Assembly (NCBI GenBank): GCA_016710635.1
Contig: JADJVL010000012.1
Span: 62,001-126,000 of the forward strand
Length of the DNA: 64,000 bases
Direction: 5' to 3'
Origin: Holophagaceae bacterium
Lineage (GTDB): Bacteria > Acidobacteriota > Holophagae > Holophagales > Holophagaceae
Each line of letters opens with the position of its first letter. Position 1 is the first letter of the stretch. A program made the position numbers and the translations under genes. Under the pieces are notes generated by a model. The model did no database searches. It saw nothing but the letters and a program-made list of their open reading frames with translations, and was not told the origin of the DNA. Shown here one piece after another: positions 1 through 10,880 of this stretch.

Positions 1-685
1 CGCCGAGGTCGCGGTGGTAGAGCGTGTCCGCGGCCTTCACTGGCGCGTGCTGGCGGCTCACGCGGCGGAAGGTCTCGACGCGGTAGGCGCCGTAGTCGAT
101 CTGGCGGTTCAGCTCCGGATGCGCCACGGGGATGTGGTAGCCCTCGAGGTAGTTGTCCACGTAGACCTTCCAGTCGCAGGCCAGCAGGTAGTCATGGCGG
201 CGGAAGCAGCGCCAGCCCGTGGTGCGCGCCACCAGGGGATCGGCGCCCACCGGATCGAAGGAGTCCGCGATTCCTGGAACATCAGCGTCCAGGCAGACGA
301 ACACGAAGGGACCGAAGGCCTCCGCGCGGAACTCCGGCAGGCAGACCTGGCTCCGGTCCAGGTCCGGCATCTCCGGCGCGCCGAGGAGCCGCCCGTCCAG
401 GCCGTAGGTCCAGCCGTGGTACGCGCAGCGCAGGGCCCTCGCGCAGCCCTTGCCCCCCGCCACGCGCCCCGCCCGGTGGCGGCAGACCGCCGAGAAGGCC
501 CGCAGCCTCCTCTCCTCGTTCACCACCACGACGGGCTCGCCGGCGACCTCGCAGGAAAGGAAGCAGCCCGGCGCCGCCAGGTCCTCCAGGGCCCCCGCGA
601 ACTGCCAGCTGCGCCCGAAGATCCGCGCCAGCTCCTTCGGCAGCATCGCTGGATCCGTGTACGCGCCCGGCTCGAGCAGCTTCAC
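1..685 (-). CDS. Rieske-type aromatic ring-hydroxylating oxygenase alpha subunit, partial
   Basis: The N-terminal 228 residues are in the window and the gene runs off the left edge. A Rieske [2Fe-2S] site is visible: CRHRAG (Cys69, His71) and CAYHGW (Cys88, His91). It is followed by the start of the catalytic domain with NYLEGYHIPVAHP near residues 179-191, whose two histidines are the usual mononuclear iron ligands. This is the layout of the large subunit of ring-hydroxylating and related Rieske oxygenases, which work with a separate reductase. The substrate cannot be told. The start is taken as the GTG that overlaps the rapZ stop (GTGA), with GGGAG about eight bases upstream, so translation is probably coupled to rapZ. 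Confidence 0.85.
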   Translation of the reverse strand, partial: MKLLEPGAYTDPAMLPKELARIFGRSWQFAGALEDLAAPGCFLSCEVAGEPVVVVNEERRLRAFSAVCRHRAGRVAGGKGCARALRCAYHGWTYGLDGRLLGAPEMPDLDRSQVCLPEFRAEAFGPFVFVCLDADVPGIADSFDPVGADPLVARTTGWRCFRRHDYLLACDWKVYVDNYLEGYHIPVAHPELNRQIDYGAYRVETFRRVSRQHAPVKAADTLYHRDLG

Positions 686-1533
686 GGGGCCAGCTCCCGG
701 TGGGACACGCTCGTCTTGGCGACGCTCCCCGTCAGCCGCCCGTGCAGCAGCTCCGCCAGGGCCACGCTGCGGTGCTGGCCGCCGGTGCAGCCGATGGCCA
801 CCGTGTGGTAGGCCCGGCCTTCCTGCTCCAGCAGGGGCAGGCTCCAGCGGATCCACCCCTCGGCGCGGTCCAGGAAGGCCCGGAAATCCGCGTTGGCCAG
901 CAGGAAGTCCCGCACCGGCGCGTCCTGCCCCGTCAAGGGCTTGAGCTCGGGCACGTAGAAGGGATTGGGCAGGAAGCGCGCGTCCAGCACCACGTCCGCC
1001 TCCGCCGGGAGGCCCCGCTTGAAGCCGAAGGACATGAGGCGCAGGCAGAGGCCGCCCTCCGGGAGCTCGGGAAGCAGGGTCCGCAGGCGCTGGCGCATCT
1101 CCGCGAGGTTCGTGCTGGAGGTGTCCAGCACCAGGCCGGCCTCGGCCCGCACGGGCTCGAGGAGGACCCGCTCCCGCGCCAGCCCCGCCGCCACGCCGTC
1201 GTCCCCGGCCAGGTGATGGGGCCGGCGGGTCTCCGAGAAGCGGCGCAGCAGGATGTCCTCGCTGGCCTCCAGGAAGAGCAGCTCGCAGTGGAGCCCCCGT
1301 TCCCGCAGCCGCGCCAGCAGCGGGCCGATCTCCTCGGGGAACTCCCGGTGGCGGCTGTCCATGCCCACCGCCAGCCGCGTGCGGCCCGGGTTCAGCTTCC
1401 GCTCCAGCTCCAGCAGGGGTTCCAGCAGGCGCGCCGGCACGTTGTCCAGGGCCATGCAGCCCATGTCCTCCAGCGCTCCCAGCACCGAGCGCCGGCCCGC
1501 GCCGGAAAGGCCCGTGACCACGATGAGATCCAT
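682..1533 (-). CDS. rapZ: RapZ/YvcJ family nucleotide-binding protein (RNase adapter)
   Basis: This 283-residue protein has the full RapZ family length. It shows an N-terminal P-loop region (GLSGAGRRS, residues 8-16) followed by ALEDMGCMALDNVP, and the C-terminal family signature IGCTGGQHRSV. In enterobacteria RapZ guides RNase E to the GlmZ small RNA and so controls glucosamine-6-phosphate synthesis; in other phyla the role is less clear. The P-loop is unusual: the lysine and following Ser/Thr of a Walker A motif are both arginine here, though Arg at the lysine position also occurs in some actinobacterial members as I recall. The stop overlaps the start of the Rieske oxygenase gene. Confidence 0.93.
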   Translation of the reverse strand: MDLIVVTGLSGAGRRSVLGALEDMGCMALDNVPARLLEPLLELERKLNPGRTRLAVGMDSRHREFPEEIGPLLARLRERGLHCELLFLEASEDILLRRFSETRRPHHLAGDDGVAAGLARERVLLEPVRAEAGLVLDTSSTNLAEMRQRLRTLLPELPEGGLCLRLMSFGFKRGLPAEADVVLDARFLPNPFYVPELKPLTGQDAPVRDFLLANADFRAFLDRAEGWIRWSLPLLEQEGRAYHTVAIGCTGGQHRSVALAELLHGRLTGSVAKTSVSHRELAP

Positions 1534-1562
1534 GGTGTCGAGGCTATCAGGCTTCCGGGCAC

Positions 1563-1997
1563 TCAGGACTGCTGCAGGTAGGCCTGGAGCTCCTGGGCCA
1601 GGCCGTCCATGCCGGGGAAGAACCGCAGGGGCGGATGCGGCGCGCCCTCCCGCGGAATGATCTGGAGGGTCCAGAGGCCCAGGAGCCGGCCGAAGAGACT
1701 CGTGTCCAGGCGCAGCTCGCCGATGTCGGCGGGGTGCAGGGCGCAGGTGCCCAGCACCGTGCGGAACGGCAGGGCCAGCTTCCAGCTGACGCCGCGCTCG
1801 GCGCTGATGCGCACCCAGGAGCCCGCCGCGTAGCGCAGGGCGAAGAGGAAGGGGGGCAGCCAGAGGAGCCAGGCCAGGAAGGCCAGGCGGTGGAAGGCCG
1901 GCCAGAGCAGGAGTGTGGTCACCGAGGCCAGCAGGGCGACGCCCACCAGCAGCCGCTTGGAGGGCTGCAGGTGGCGGTCCGCCAGGAGGAGCTTCAT
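1563..1997 (-). CDS. Small membrane protein of unknown function
   Basis: A 144-residue protein. The start is the ATG just after the secA stop (20-bp spacing); a longer reading would overlap secA. Two hydrophobic segments (about residues 16-35 and 37-58) suggest a membrane hairpin. A soluble C-terminal part of about 80 residues contains SWVRISAERGVSW and could be a small beta-rich domain of the PH/YdbS kind, but this is only an impression. It lies between secA and rapZ on the same strand and may be cotranscribed with them. No specific function can be given. Confidence 0.65.
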   Translation of the reverse strand: MKLLLADRHLQPSKRLLVGVALLASVTTLLLWPAFHRLAFLAWLLWLPPFLFALRYAAGSWVRISAERGVSWKLALPFRTVLGTCALHPADIGELRLDTSLFGRLLGLWTLQIIPREGAPHPPLRFFPGMDGLAQELQAYLQQS

Positions 1998-2016
1998 GGG
2001 CCGGAAGCGGAGGGGC

Positions 2017-4684
<2,668 letters not shown>

Positions 4685-4836
4685 GGGGATTCCTACGGCC
4701 GTAAACCTCTGAGTGTATCTGGCAAACCCCTGGTTTCCCAGCAATGAAAGCCGGGCTCCCCCCCGCCCTTTGCCAATTTCCGCTTCGTGGCCAAGCCCCC
4801 TGCCTTCATACTGGAACATTGGAAAACGGAGCATCC

Positions 4837-5256
4837 ATGGCCCTCGAACGCACCTTCGCCATCATCAAGCCCGACGCGGTCGCGGCCGGCCATGCCGGGG
4901 CGATCATCGCCGCCATCGAGAAGAGCGGGCTCAGCATCCGCGGCCTCAAGCGGGTCCGGCTTTCCGGCGACCTCTGCAAGGGCTTCTACCATGAACACGT
5001 GGCCAAGGGCTTCTACCAGGAGCTGGAGGACTTCATGACGGAGGGCCCCGTGGTGATGATGTGCCTCGAAGGCGAAGGCGCCATCGCCAAGTGGCGCGAC
5101 CTCATGGGCGCCACCAACCCGGCCAACGCCGCCGAAGGCACGCTGCGCAAGCAGTACGGCACCAACATCGGCCGCAACGCCACCCACGGGAGCGACGCCC
5201 CCGGCAGCGCGGCCTTCGAGGTCAGCTACTTCTTCAGCGCGTTCGAGCTGGTCTAG
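4837..5256 (+). CDS. ndk: Nucleoside diphosphate kinase
   Basis: This 139-residue protein has the normal Ndk length. It transfers the gamma phosphate between nucleoside di- and triphosphates through a phosphohistidine. The catalytic His117 lies in RNATHGSD, and the N-terminus has the family start ERTFAIIKPDAV. The ATG at 4837 was chosen because GGAG sits a few bases upstream and the protein then begins exactly as in homologues. It is divergent from secA, with a 152-bp spacer that must hold both promoters. It is followed by a perfect hairpin and then by repeat element A. Confidence 0.96.
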   Translation: MALERTFAIIKPDAVAAGHAGAIIAAIEKSGLSIRGLKRVRLSGDLCKGFYHEHVAKGFYQELEDFMTEGPVVMMCLEGEGAIAKWRDLMGATNPANAAEGTLRKQYGTNIGRNATHGSDAPGSAAFEVSYFFSAFELV

Positions 5257-5304
5257 GCCGGTCAACCCACCCGTCCTGAGCCTGATCCCATCCTGATCGT
5301 TCTG

Positions 5305-5324
5305 CGGCGCCCGAATGGGCGCCG
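5305..5324 (+). terminator. Hairpin downstream of ndk
   Basis: CGGCGCCC pairs perfectly with GGGCGCCG around a GAAT loop, 49 bases after the ndk stop. There is no clear T-run afterwards, so it may be a Rho-assisted or 3'-stabilising structure, not a strong intrinsic terminator. Confidence 0.5.
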
Positions 5325-5370
5325 TGGAGTTTCTGGACGAGAGTGAGAGACAGAACGAGGCCGAAGGCTG

Positions 5371-5708
5371 CCCTTGACCTGGCAGTTGACCTTCGCCGTT
5401 GACCTTGGAAGGGTGCAGGCAAGCGATAGCGCGCCAGGTCCCGCCGGGATGGCCATCCCGGTGCCGAGGGAGGCGGTGGGTCGGGATCCGGTCTTCCAAC
5501 ACCAGCCAGCAATTCCCCCCCGACCCACCGCCCCTTCCTCCCCGGTCATCTCCCGGCTCATGGCCCTGCCGCGCTCCGCTTAGCCGCACCCGAGTTGACC
5601 GTGTTTCGCCAAGGGCGCGAAACACGGTCAACTCGGGTGCCTTTCCAAGGTCAACGGCGAGGTCAAGGTCAAGGGCCAGGTCAACATCCACGACCAGCTC
5701 AACGGCCA
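5371..5708. repeat. Intergenic hairpin/GGTCAA repeat element, copy A
   Basis: This is one of five related non-coding elements in the window. The left side (5371-5410) has degenerate GTTGACCTT units, followed by the conserved box GCAGGCAAGCGATAGCGCGC at 5415-5434. The centre holds a 14-bp perfect inverted repeat (5472-5485 with 5519-5532). The right side has a 24-bp perfect hairpin (5586-5609 with 5617-5640, loop CAAGGGC), then AAGGTCAAC-like units on the opposite strand sense to about 5708. No left hairpin is present in this copy. It lies between the convergent ends of ndk and the gene at 5728. No plausible gene is seen in it. Confidence 0.8.
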
Positions 5709-5727
5709 CGCCCGGGTCCGCGGTCCC

Positions 5728-6204
5728 TCAGGACTCCCGCACCGCCTTGAGCCCGGCTTCGCAGAGCTTGCGGACGGCGGCGGGAATGTCCTGGGTGGCC
5801 AGGTCCAGCTCGCTCATCCAGGCGCCGCCCATGGGGGCTTCCGGGGGGGCGCCGTCGGTGGACTTGGTCTTGAGGAGGAAGGTCAGGTAGAGGCGCTGCT
5901 GGTTCTCCAGGCTCTCCACCCGCAGCAACCAAGGATTGGGCAGGCGGGAGGTGCGCTCGTCGAAGACCAGGGGCAGCTTGCTGGGGTCGTGGAAGCGGAA
6001 GGGGATGCGCCAGGAGCGCTCCACCAGGGCCTGCATGACGCCCGGCGGAAAGTAGCCCGGGGCCCAGGGCGCCTGCGGCGGCATGTAGATCCCCCGGTGG
6101 GGCGCATGCTGGCAGGGCACCAGCAGGGTGATGGGGTTCTCCTTGCCGTGGACCAGCACGCCCTCGATGAAAGTGGTCATCACCACGGCGCTGGCGCCGC
6201 TCAT
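5728..6204 (-). CDS. Conserved-looking protein of unknown function
   Basis: A 158-residue protein that I do not recognise. The start is the ATG at 6204, with AGGGAGG about nine bases upstream; a longer reading would run into proS. It begins MSGASAVVMTTFIEGVLVHG and has no signal peptide or membrane segment. The middle is rich in proline and aromatic residues. The C-terminal 35 residues look helical (DIPAAVRKLCEAGLKAV). It lies 28 bases after proS on the same strand and is probably cotranscribed with it. Confidence 0.65.
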   Translation of the reverse strand: MSGASAVVMTTFIEGVLVHGKENPITLLVPCQHAPHRGIYMPPQAPWAPGYFPPGVMQALVERSWRIPFRFHDPSKLPLVFDERTSRLPNPWLLRVESLENQQRLYLTFLLKTKSTDGAPPEAPMGGAWMSELDLATQDIPAAVRKLCEAGLKAVRES

Positions 6205-6232
6205 CGGGAACCTCCCTGGATCTCCTCGGTCA

Positions 6233-8017
6233 TCAACGCCCTCCGGCCTCGGCCAGCGAGGCCATGATGCGCGCCTTGGCCGCCGTGACGGAAGCCACAA
6301 CTTCCTCGGGGCGCAGCTTCACGAGTTCCTTGGTGCGGCGGTCGCGGAGTTCCACCACGCCGTCCTTCAGGCCCTTGCTGCCCACCATGAGGCGCAGGGG
6401 GAAGCCCAGCAGGTCGGCGTCCTTGAACTTGGCGCCTGGGCTCAGGCCCTCGCGCTCGTCGTGGAGCACCTCGAAGCCCGCCTGCTCCAGTTCGGCTTCA
6501 AGCTGGAAGGCCACCTTCGAGACCTCCTCGCCCCCGGGGTCCAGGTTCAGCAGGTGCACTTGGAAGGGCGCGATGGGCCAGGGCCAGACGATGCCGTCGG
6601 CGTCGTAGTTCTGTTCGATGGCGGCGGCCACCGTGCGGGTCACGCCGATGCCGTAGCAGCCCATGATCATGGGCAGTTCCTTGCCCTGCTCGTCGAGGAA
6701 GGTGCAGCCCATGGACTGGGAGTACTTGATCCCGAGCTTGAAGACCTGGCCCACCTCGATGCCGCGGAAGGCCTGGTAGTGGCCCTTGCCGCAGCGGGTG
6801 CAGGCGTCGCCCTCAGCGGCGATGCGGATGTCGGCGAAGACCGCGCCGGGCAGGTCCCGGGCCGGATCCAGGCCGAAGTGGTGGAAGTCGGTCTTGTTGG
6901 CGCCGCAAGTGTAGTTCACGCCGCCTTCGAGACTCTGGTCCACGATGATCTGGACGTCCTTGAGGCCGACCGGCCCCATGAAGCCCGACTTCGCGCCGGT
7001 GAAGGCCTCGGCCTCCTCGATGGGGAAGAGCTCCATGTCCGTGGCGCCCACGAAGTTCTTCACCTTCACCGGATTCACGTCGTGGTCGCCCCGCACCACG
7101 GCGCCCACCAGTTTCTGGGTCTGATCCGCCATCGTCGCGTGGTAGAGGAAGAACTTGCTGGTCTGGGCGATGGGCATGCCGCCCGGGTGATCGGCGTCCT
7201 TCATGGCGGCGGCCTGCAGCTCCTGGCTCACGATGCCCGGGGTGGCGAAGTGGTCGCGCGTGAGCGCGAAGGCCGCGCCATGGTCGCCCGGGGCCAGCTT
7301 CGGCGCCTCGGTCTTCTCGATGTTGGAGGTGTAGTCGCAGGCGTCGCAGCTGAGGATGGCGTCCTCCCCGGAGCCCGCCAGCACGTGGAACTCGTGGGTG
7401 AAGCTGCCGCCGATGGCGCCGCTGTCGGCCTCCACGGGGCGGAACTTGACCCCCAGGCGCGCGAAGATGCGCTTGTAGGCCTCGAACATGGCCCAGTACT
7501 CCCGGTCGCAGTCGGCGTCGCTGGCGTGGAAGGAGTAGCCGTCCTTCATGATGAACTCGCGGCCCCGCATCAGGCCGAAGCGGGGGCGGATCTCGTCGCG
7601 GAACTTGGACTGGATCTGGAAGACGTTCATGGGCAGCTGCTTGTAGCTGCGCACGGTGCGCCGGACCATGTCGGTGACGACCTCCTCATGGGTGGGACCG
7701 AGGCAGAACCAGGCGTCCTTGCGGTCCCGGAAGCGCAGCAGCTCCTTGCCGTAGAACTTCCAGCGGCCGCTCTCCTCCCAGAGCTCGGCGGGCTGCACGG
7801 CAGGCATGAGGATCTCCTGGCAGCCGTCCTTCTCGAGCTCCTCGCGGACGATCTGCTCGAACTTGCGGATGCTGCGGAGCGCCAGGGGGAAGTAGCTGTA
7901 GATGCCCGCCGCCTGCTTCTGGATCATGCCGGCGCGCATCATCAGCTGCTGGCTGACGACGTCGGCGTCCTTGGGGGTTTCGCGAAGGGTCTGGAGGAGG
8001 AGCTTCGATTGCTTCAT
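6233..8017 (-). CDS. proS: Prolyl-tRNA synthetase, bacterial type
   Basis: This class II aminoacyl-tRNA synthetase of 594 residues charges tRNA-Pro. Class II motif 2 is visible in FRDEIRPRFGLMRGREFIMK and motif 3 in GIGVTRTVAAAIEQ. Between them lies the long editing insertion typical of bacterial-type ProS (from roughly residue 210 to 400, including the segment around GAVVRGDHDVN), which removes mischarged Ala-tRNA-Pro. A C-terminal anticodon-binding domain follows. The start MKQSKLLLQTLRETP matches the family start. The next gene downstream begins 28 bases away. Confidence 0.96.
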   Translation of the reverse strand: MKQSKLLLQTLRETPKDADVVSQQLMMRAGMIQKQAAGIYSYFPLALRSIRKFEQIVREELEKDGCQEILMPAVQPAELWEESGRWKFYGKELLRFRDRKDAWFCLGPTHEEVVTDMVRRTVRSYKQLPMNVFQIQSKFRDEIRPRFGLMRGREFIMKDGYSFHASDADCDREYWAMFEAYKRIFARLGVKFRPVEADSGAIGGSFTHEFHVLAGSGEDAILSCDACDYTSNIEKTEAPKLAPGDHGAAFALTRDHFATPGIVSQELQAAAMKDADHPGGMPIAQTSKFFLYHATMADQTQKLVGAVVRGDHDVNPVKVKNFVGATDMELFPIEEAEAFTGAKSGFMGPVGLKDVQIIVDQSLEGGVNYTCGANKTDFHHFGLDPARDLPGAVFADIRIAAEGDACTRCGKGHYQAFRGIEVGQVFKLGIKYSQSMGCTFLDEQGKELPMIMGCYGIGVTRTVAAAIEQNYDADGIVWPWPIAPFQVHLLNLDPGGEEVSKVAFQLEAELEQAGFEVLHDEREGLSPGAKFKDADLLGFPLRLMVGSKGLKDGVVELRDRRTKELVKLRPEEVVASVTAAKARIMASLAEAGGR

Positions 8018-8092
8018 GGGGGTTCCTTAATCCGCCGGATGGCGCTGGCGCGGCTCCGGGGTGGCGTTCAGATCAGTTCAGAAAGGGACGGG

Positions 8093-8542
8093 TCAATTCA
8101 GAAGGCTCTGCACCAGGGCGGAGGCGGCCTTGCCGTCGAAGGACTGGCCATGGGCGGCCTGGAGGGCCTTCATCACGAGGCCCATGTCCTTCTTCACAGT
8201 GGCGCCGCTCGCCGCGATGGCTTCCCGGACGGCGTTCTCGAGCTGGACTCCCTCCAGCATGGCGGGCAGGTAGGGCTTGAGGAGAGCGATCTCCGCCAGC
8301 TCCGCCGCAGCCCGGTCCAGGTGCCCGGCCTTGGTGTATTGCTCGATGCTGTCCTCCCGGCTCTTCACCAGGCGCTTGATGACCTGCACGGCATCGGCCT
8401 CGCTCAGCGCGCCCTGGGGCCCGAGGCCCTTGGCCACGGCTTCGTTGCGGTAGGCCGAGAGCGCCATGCGCAGGGTCTGGGTCCTCAGGGCGTCCTTGGC
8501 CAGCATGGACGCCTTCAGATCGGCTTGGATTCGGTCGAGCAT
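8093..8542 (-). CDS. GatB/YqeY domain protein
   Basis: This 149-residue protein has the full length of the YqeY family. It begins MLDRIQADLKASMLAKD and contains TLRMALSAYRNEAV and the segment EIALLKPYLPAML, which are typical of the family. YqeY resembles the C-terminal tRNA-binding domain of the amidotransferase subunit GatB; its own role is not firmly known. Here it lies 75 bases upstream of proS on the same strand, which fits a link to tRNA charging. Confidence 0.9.
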   Translation of the reverse strand: MLDRIQADLKASMLAKDALRTQTLRMALSAYRNEAVAKGLGPQGALSEADAVQVIKRLVKSREDSIEQYTKAGHLDRAAAELAEIALLKPYLPAMLEGVQLENAVREAIAASGATVKKDMGLVMKALQAAHGQSFDGKAASALVQSLLN

Positions 8543-8668
8543 GGGGGTTCCGATCGGATGAATCTTTCATTTTGCTTGAAGAGCCTAGCTTTCACCAGCG
8601 GGCAGTGAATGCGAGCGGCAGATCAGTCGAGATCGTGTGGGGAGTGTCTCTATGCGCCCCGGGAATCC

Positions 8669-9508
8669 TCAATCCGAGGTTTCTTTCGCCTGCTTGCGAT
8701 TGGATCGAGGTGAAGGCCTGGAGGGAGCCGCTTGCCACAAGGTCGCAGGGAAGTTGTCTGCCTCTTCGTCACATCCAAACTTACCGTGGAGGTCCACCCA
8801 AGGCTTTGCCTTCCTAAGGTCCCGTTTCTGCTCAATGGATGGCATCCCGTACACGTAAGCAGAACAGACCAGGTATAGGGCGATGCAATCCCCCCGCTGC
8901 CCCAGCCGCTTCAATCGGTCGAATCCTTCCCGGCGTTCCTTGAGAGTTGGCCCGTCTTCAAAGAGGGTCAAACCGAGTTCCAGTGGTGCCGCCGGATGGC
9001 CGCCTGCCTCAGCCTTCCTGAGCCACTCAATTGCTTCAGCAATGGTTTGGAGCTTGTACCGGTCGAACCTGAGATGACTACTGCCCAATATCTGCATGGA
9101 TTCCAGATCCCCACGTCGGGCCCAGTCGAGCAGATGCTCATAGGCCTCCGTCATCCGATCTTTCAGGGAGGCACCCTTCGGACCCACCCTCGGGCCCAGG
9201 CGCTTGGTGGCGGCCTCGATAACAGCAGGCGTAGCCTCTGCCGCAAGGCTCAACAAGGCCGGCCCGTACCCGAGATCAGCCGATTTCCAGATCCAATGGA
9301 CACGCTGGGTATCGTCGTAGGCTGCCGGGTAGTGGCGAACCAAGTCATACATGGCCTTGGGATCCCCCGCCTTCGCCCGTGACCGCAAGGGTTCCAAATC
9401 CTCTTGGTGAGACTGGATGGCGGGAGTCGAGGCAGTTTGGGCCAAGCCAGAGCTGCCCGTACTACCCAGGGCTAGAAGGCATAGCGACCATTCGTGGACG
9501 AATCGCAT
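8669..9508 (-). CDS. Secreted Sel1-repeat protein
   Basis: A 279-residue protein. The start is ATG 9508 because it gives a signal peptide (MRFVHEWSLCLLALG, cleavage probably after SGLAQ). The mature part contains several Sel1-like helical repeats: AKAGDPKAMYDLVRHYP, SADLGYGPALLSLA, RRGDLESMQILG and KAEAGGHPAAPLELGLTLF. Such repeats form a superhelical protein-binding scaffold. A basic tail (SRPSPRSNRKQAKETSD) ends the protein. Base composition is visibly less G+C-rich than in neighbours, so it may have been acquired. Partners are unknown. Confidence 0.8.
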   Translation of the reverse strand: MRFVHEWSLCLLALGSTGSSGLAQTASTPAIQSHQEDLEPLRSRAKAGDPKAMYDLVRHYPAAYDDTQRVHWIWKSADLGYGPALLSLAAEATPAVIEAATKRLGPRVGPKGASLKDRMTEAYEHLLDWARRGDLESMQILGSSHLRFDRYKLQTIAEAIEWLRKAEAGGHPAAPLELGLTLFEDGPTLKERREGFDRLKRLGQRGDCIALYLVCSAYVYGMPSIEQKRDLRKAKPWVDLHGKFGCDEEADNFPATLWQAAPSRPSPRSNRKQAKETSD

Positions 9509-9570
9509 TGTGGGATCCTCGGACATTGGCAGAGGCTGGAAGCGCAGGGTTCAAACCGTCCCAAATGCGG

Positions 9571-9596
9571 AACCGGCGCCCCCAGGAGCGCCGGTT
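9571..9596. terminator. Hairpin between ferredoxin and Sel1 genes
   Basis: AACCGGCGC pairs with GCGCCGGTT around an eight-base loop (CCCCAGGA). It lies just downstream of the ferredoxin gene on the minus strand and upstream of the Sel1 gene. The flanking A and T runs are short, so strength is uncertain. Confidence 0.55.
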
Positions 9597-9618
9597 TCTG
9601 GTTGAGCACCAATCCGCC

Positions 9619-9873
9619 CTAGGCCTGGTCGTACTTGATCACTTCCACGGGGCAGCCGGCGGCGGCGGCGATGATGCTGTCGGCGAGGGAGGACTGGATG
9701 TCGTCGTTGAGCTCGCTCATCTCGTCGCGGTTCTCGCTGTCCACGCCGTCCTTGCGCACGCTGCCGTTGATGTTGCAGCTCGTGTCCGTCACGTGGAACA
9801 CGTCGGGGCACTCGGCCTCGCAGGCGTTGCACACGATGCAGCCTTCTTCGATCCAGACCTTGGTGATCGCCAT
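9619..9873 (-). CDS. Small [4Fe-4S] ferredoxin
   Basis: An 84-residue electron carrier. The ATG at 9873 is chosen because the protein then starts MAITKVWIEEGCIVC, as in homologues. The cluster ligands are in CIVCNACEAECPDVF, with a distal cysteine in AAAGCPVEVI. This is the single-cluster ferredoxin pattern, with one extra cysteine that could form a disulfide or support a different cluster. The body is strongly acidic, as expected for a soluble ferredoxin. It stands alone and faces away from thiL. Confidence 0.88.
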   Translation of the reverse strand: MAITKVWIEEGCIVCNACEAECPDVFHVTDTSCNINGSVRKDGVDSENRDEMSELNDDIQSSLADSIIAAAAGCPVEVIKYDQA

Positions 9874-9941
9874 GCGTCGTCTCCTTTTCCACTCGCGGGA
9901 ACCTTGGAATCCTAGCATCCGGACCCGCCCCGATCCACGGC

Positions 9942-10880
9942 ATGATGCTTGACGTGGCTCACGATGAATCCAGGATCCTCGACCGCCTCCGCCGGGTGCT
10001 GCCCGGCGGGGAGGCCCTGACGGACGACTGTGGCGCCATCCCTCAGGCCCCTCAGGGTTCGACGCTGCTGGTCACCACGGACGTCATGCAGGAGGGCGTC
10101 CACTTCCGCCTTGACTGGCATCCTCCCCGCCTACTGGGCCGCAAGCTGCTGGCGGTGAACCTTTCGGATCTGGACGCCAGCGGGGCGGCGCCCCTGGGTT
10201 ATACCCTCACCCTGGCCCTGCCACCGGAAGTTGACCAGGACTGGCTCTGGGCCTTCCTGGACGGCCTGGGGGAGGCCAGCCGCCAGTGGCAGGTGCCCGT
10301 TCTCGGTGGCGACACCGTGGGCAGCCGGACCGGGCTCTCCCTGGGCCTGACCGCCTTCGGCGCCGCCACGCGCTGGCTCACCCGGAGCGGCCTGGAACCA
10401 GGCGACACCCTTTTCGTGGACGCGCCCCTGGGCCGCAGCGCCGCTGGCCAGGCGAAACTCGCCGCCGGCCTGCGCTGGGACGGCGAAGACCCGGACCTCA
10501 AGGCCCACCTGGATCCTTCGCCGAACCTGGGCCTCGGACCGCGGCTCGCCGCCCTGCCGGGCGTCCACGCCTGCATGGACCTTTCCGACGGCCTCGCCGA
10601 GGACCTGCCCCGCCTGGCGGATGCCTCCGCCGTCAGCCTGCGCATCGCCGAGTCGATCCAGGGCACGGCCCTGGCCGGGCCCGGTGGCGGGATCCTGCTG
10701 GCCGCCGGCGAGGACTACGCCCGCTGCTTCGGGGCCGGCCTGCCGCAGGCGGCGCTGGAGCGGATCCTGGGCCTGCCCCTGCATCCCATCGGCACCGTCG
10801 AGGGCCGCGGCCCCGCCGCCGTCATCCACTATGATGGAAGTCCGCTCCGCGTCCGGGGCTTCGACCACTTCGCCCCATGA
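9942..10880 (+). CDS. thiL: Thiamine-monophosphate kinase
   Basis: ThiL phosphorylates thiamine monophosphate to the active cofactor thiamine diphosphate. The 312 residues match the family. The PurM/ThiL-fold motifs are present in order: DDCGAI, TTDVMQEGVHF, NLSDLDASGAAPLG, GGDTVGS, MDLSDGL and GEDYA. The start could be ATG 9942 or 9945; no strong ribosome-binding site separates them. I see no TPP riboswitch in the short leader. It overlaps the next gene by ATGA and heads a run with ybaB and recR. Confidence 0.93.
   Translation: MMLDVAHDESRILDRLRRVLPGGEALTDDCGAIPQAPQGSTLLVTTDVMQEGVHFRLDWHPPRLLGRKLLAVNLSDLDASGAAPLGYTLTLALPPEVDQDWLWAFLDGLGEASRQWQVPVLGGDTVGSRTGLSLGLTAFGAATRWLTRSGLEPGDTLFVDAPLGRSAAGQAKLAAGLRWDGEDPDLKAHLDPSPNLGLGPRLAALPGVHACMDLSDGLAEDLPRLADASAVSLRIAESIQGTALAGPGGGILLAAGEDYARCFGAGLPQAALERILGLPLHPIGTVEGRGPAAVIHYDGSPLRVRGFDHFAP

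Noticed and set aside
4685..4836. Clear promoters in the secA/ndk spacer
   Set aside because: Only CATACT-like -10 sequences without a good -35 were found, so no promoter is listed.
5371..5708. Open frames through the repeat elements
   Set aside because: Short frames occur in several directions and translate into Val-Asn or Leu-Asp repeats from the GGTCAA units. There is no ribosome-binding site or conserved protein.
9874..9941. TPP riboswitch before thiL
   Set aside because: The 68-base spacer is too short and lacks the conserved parts.
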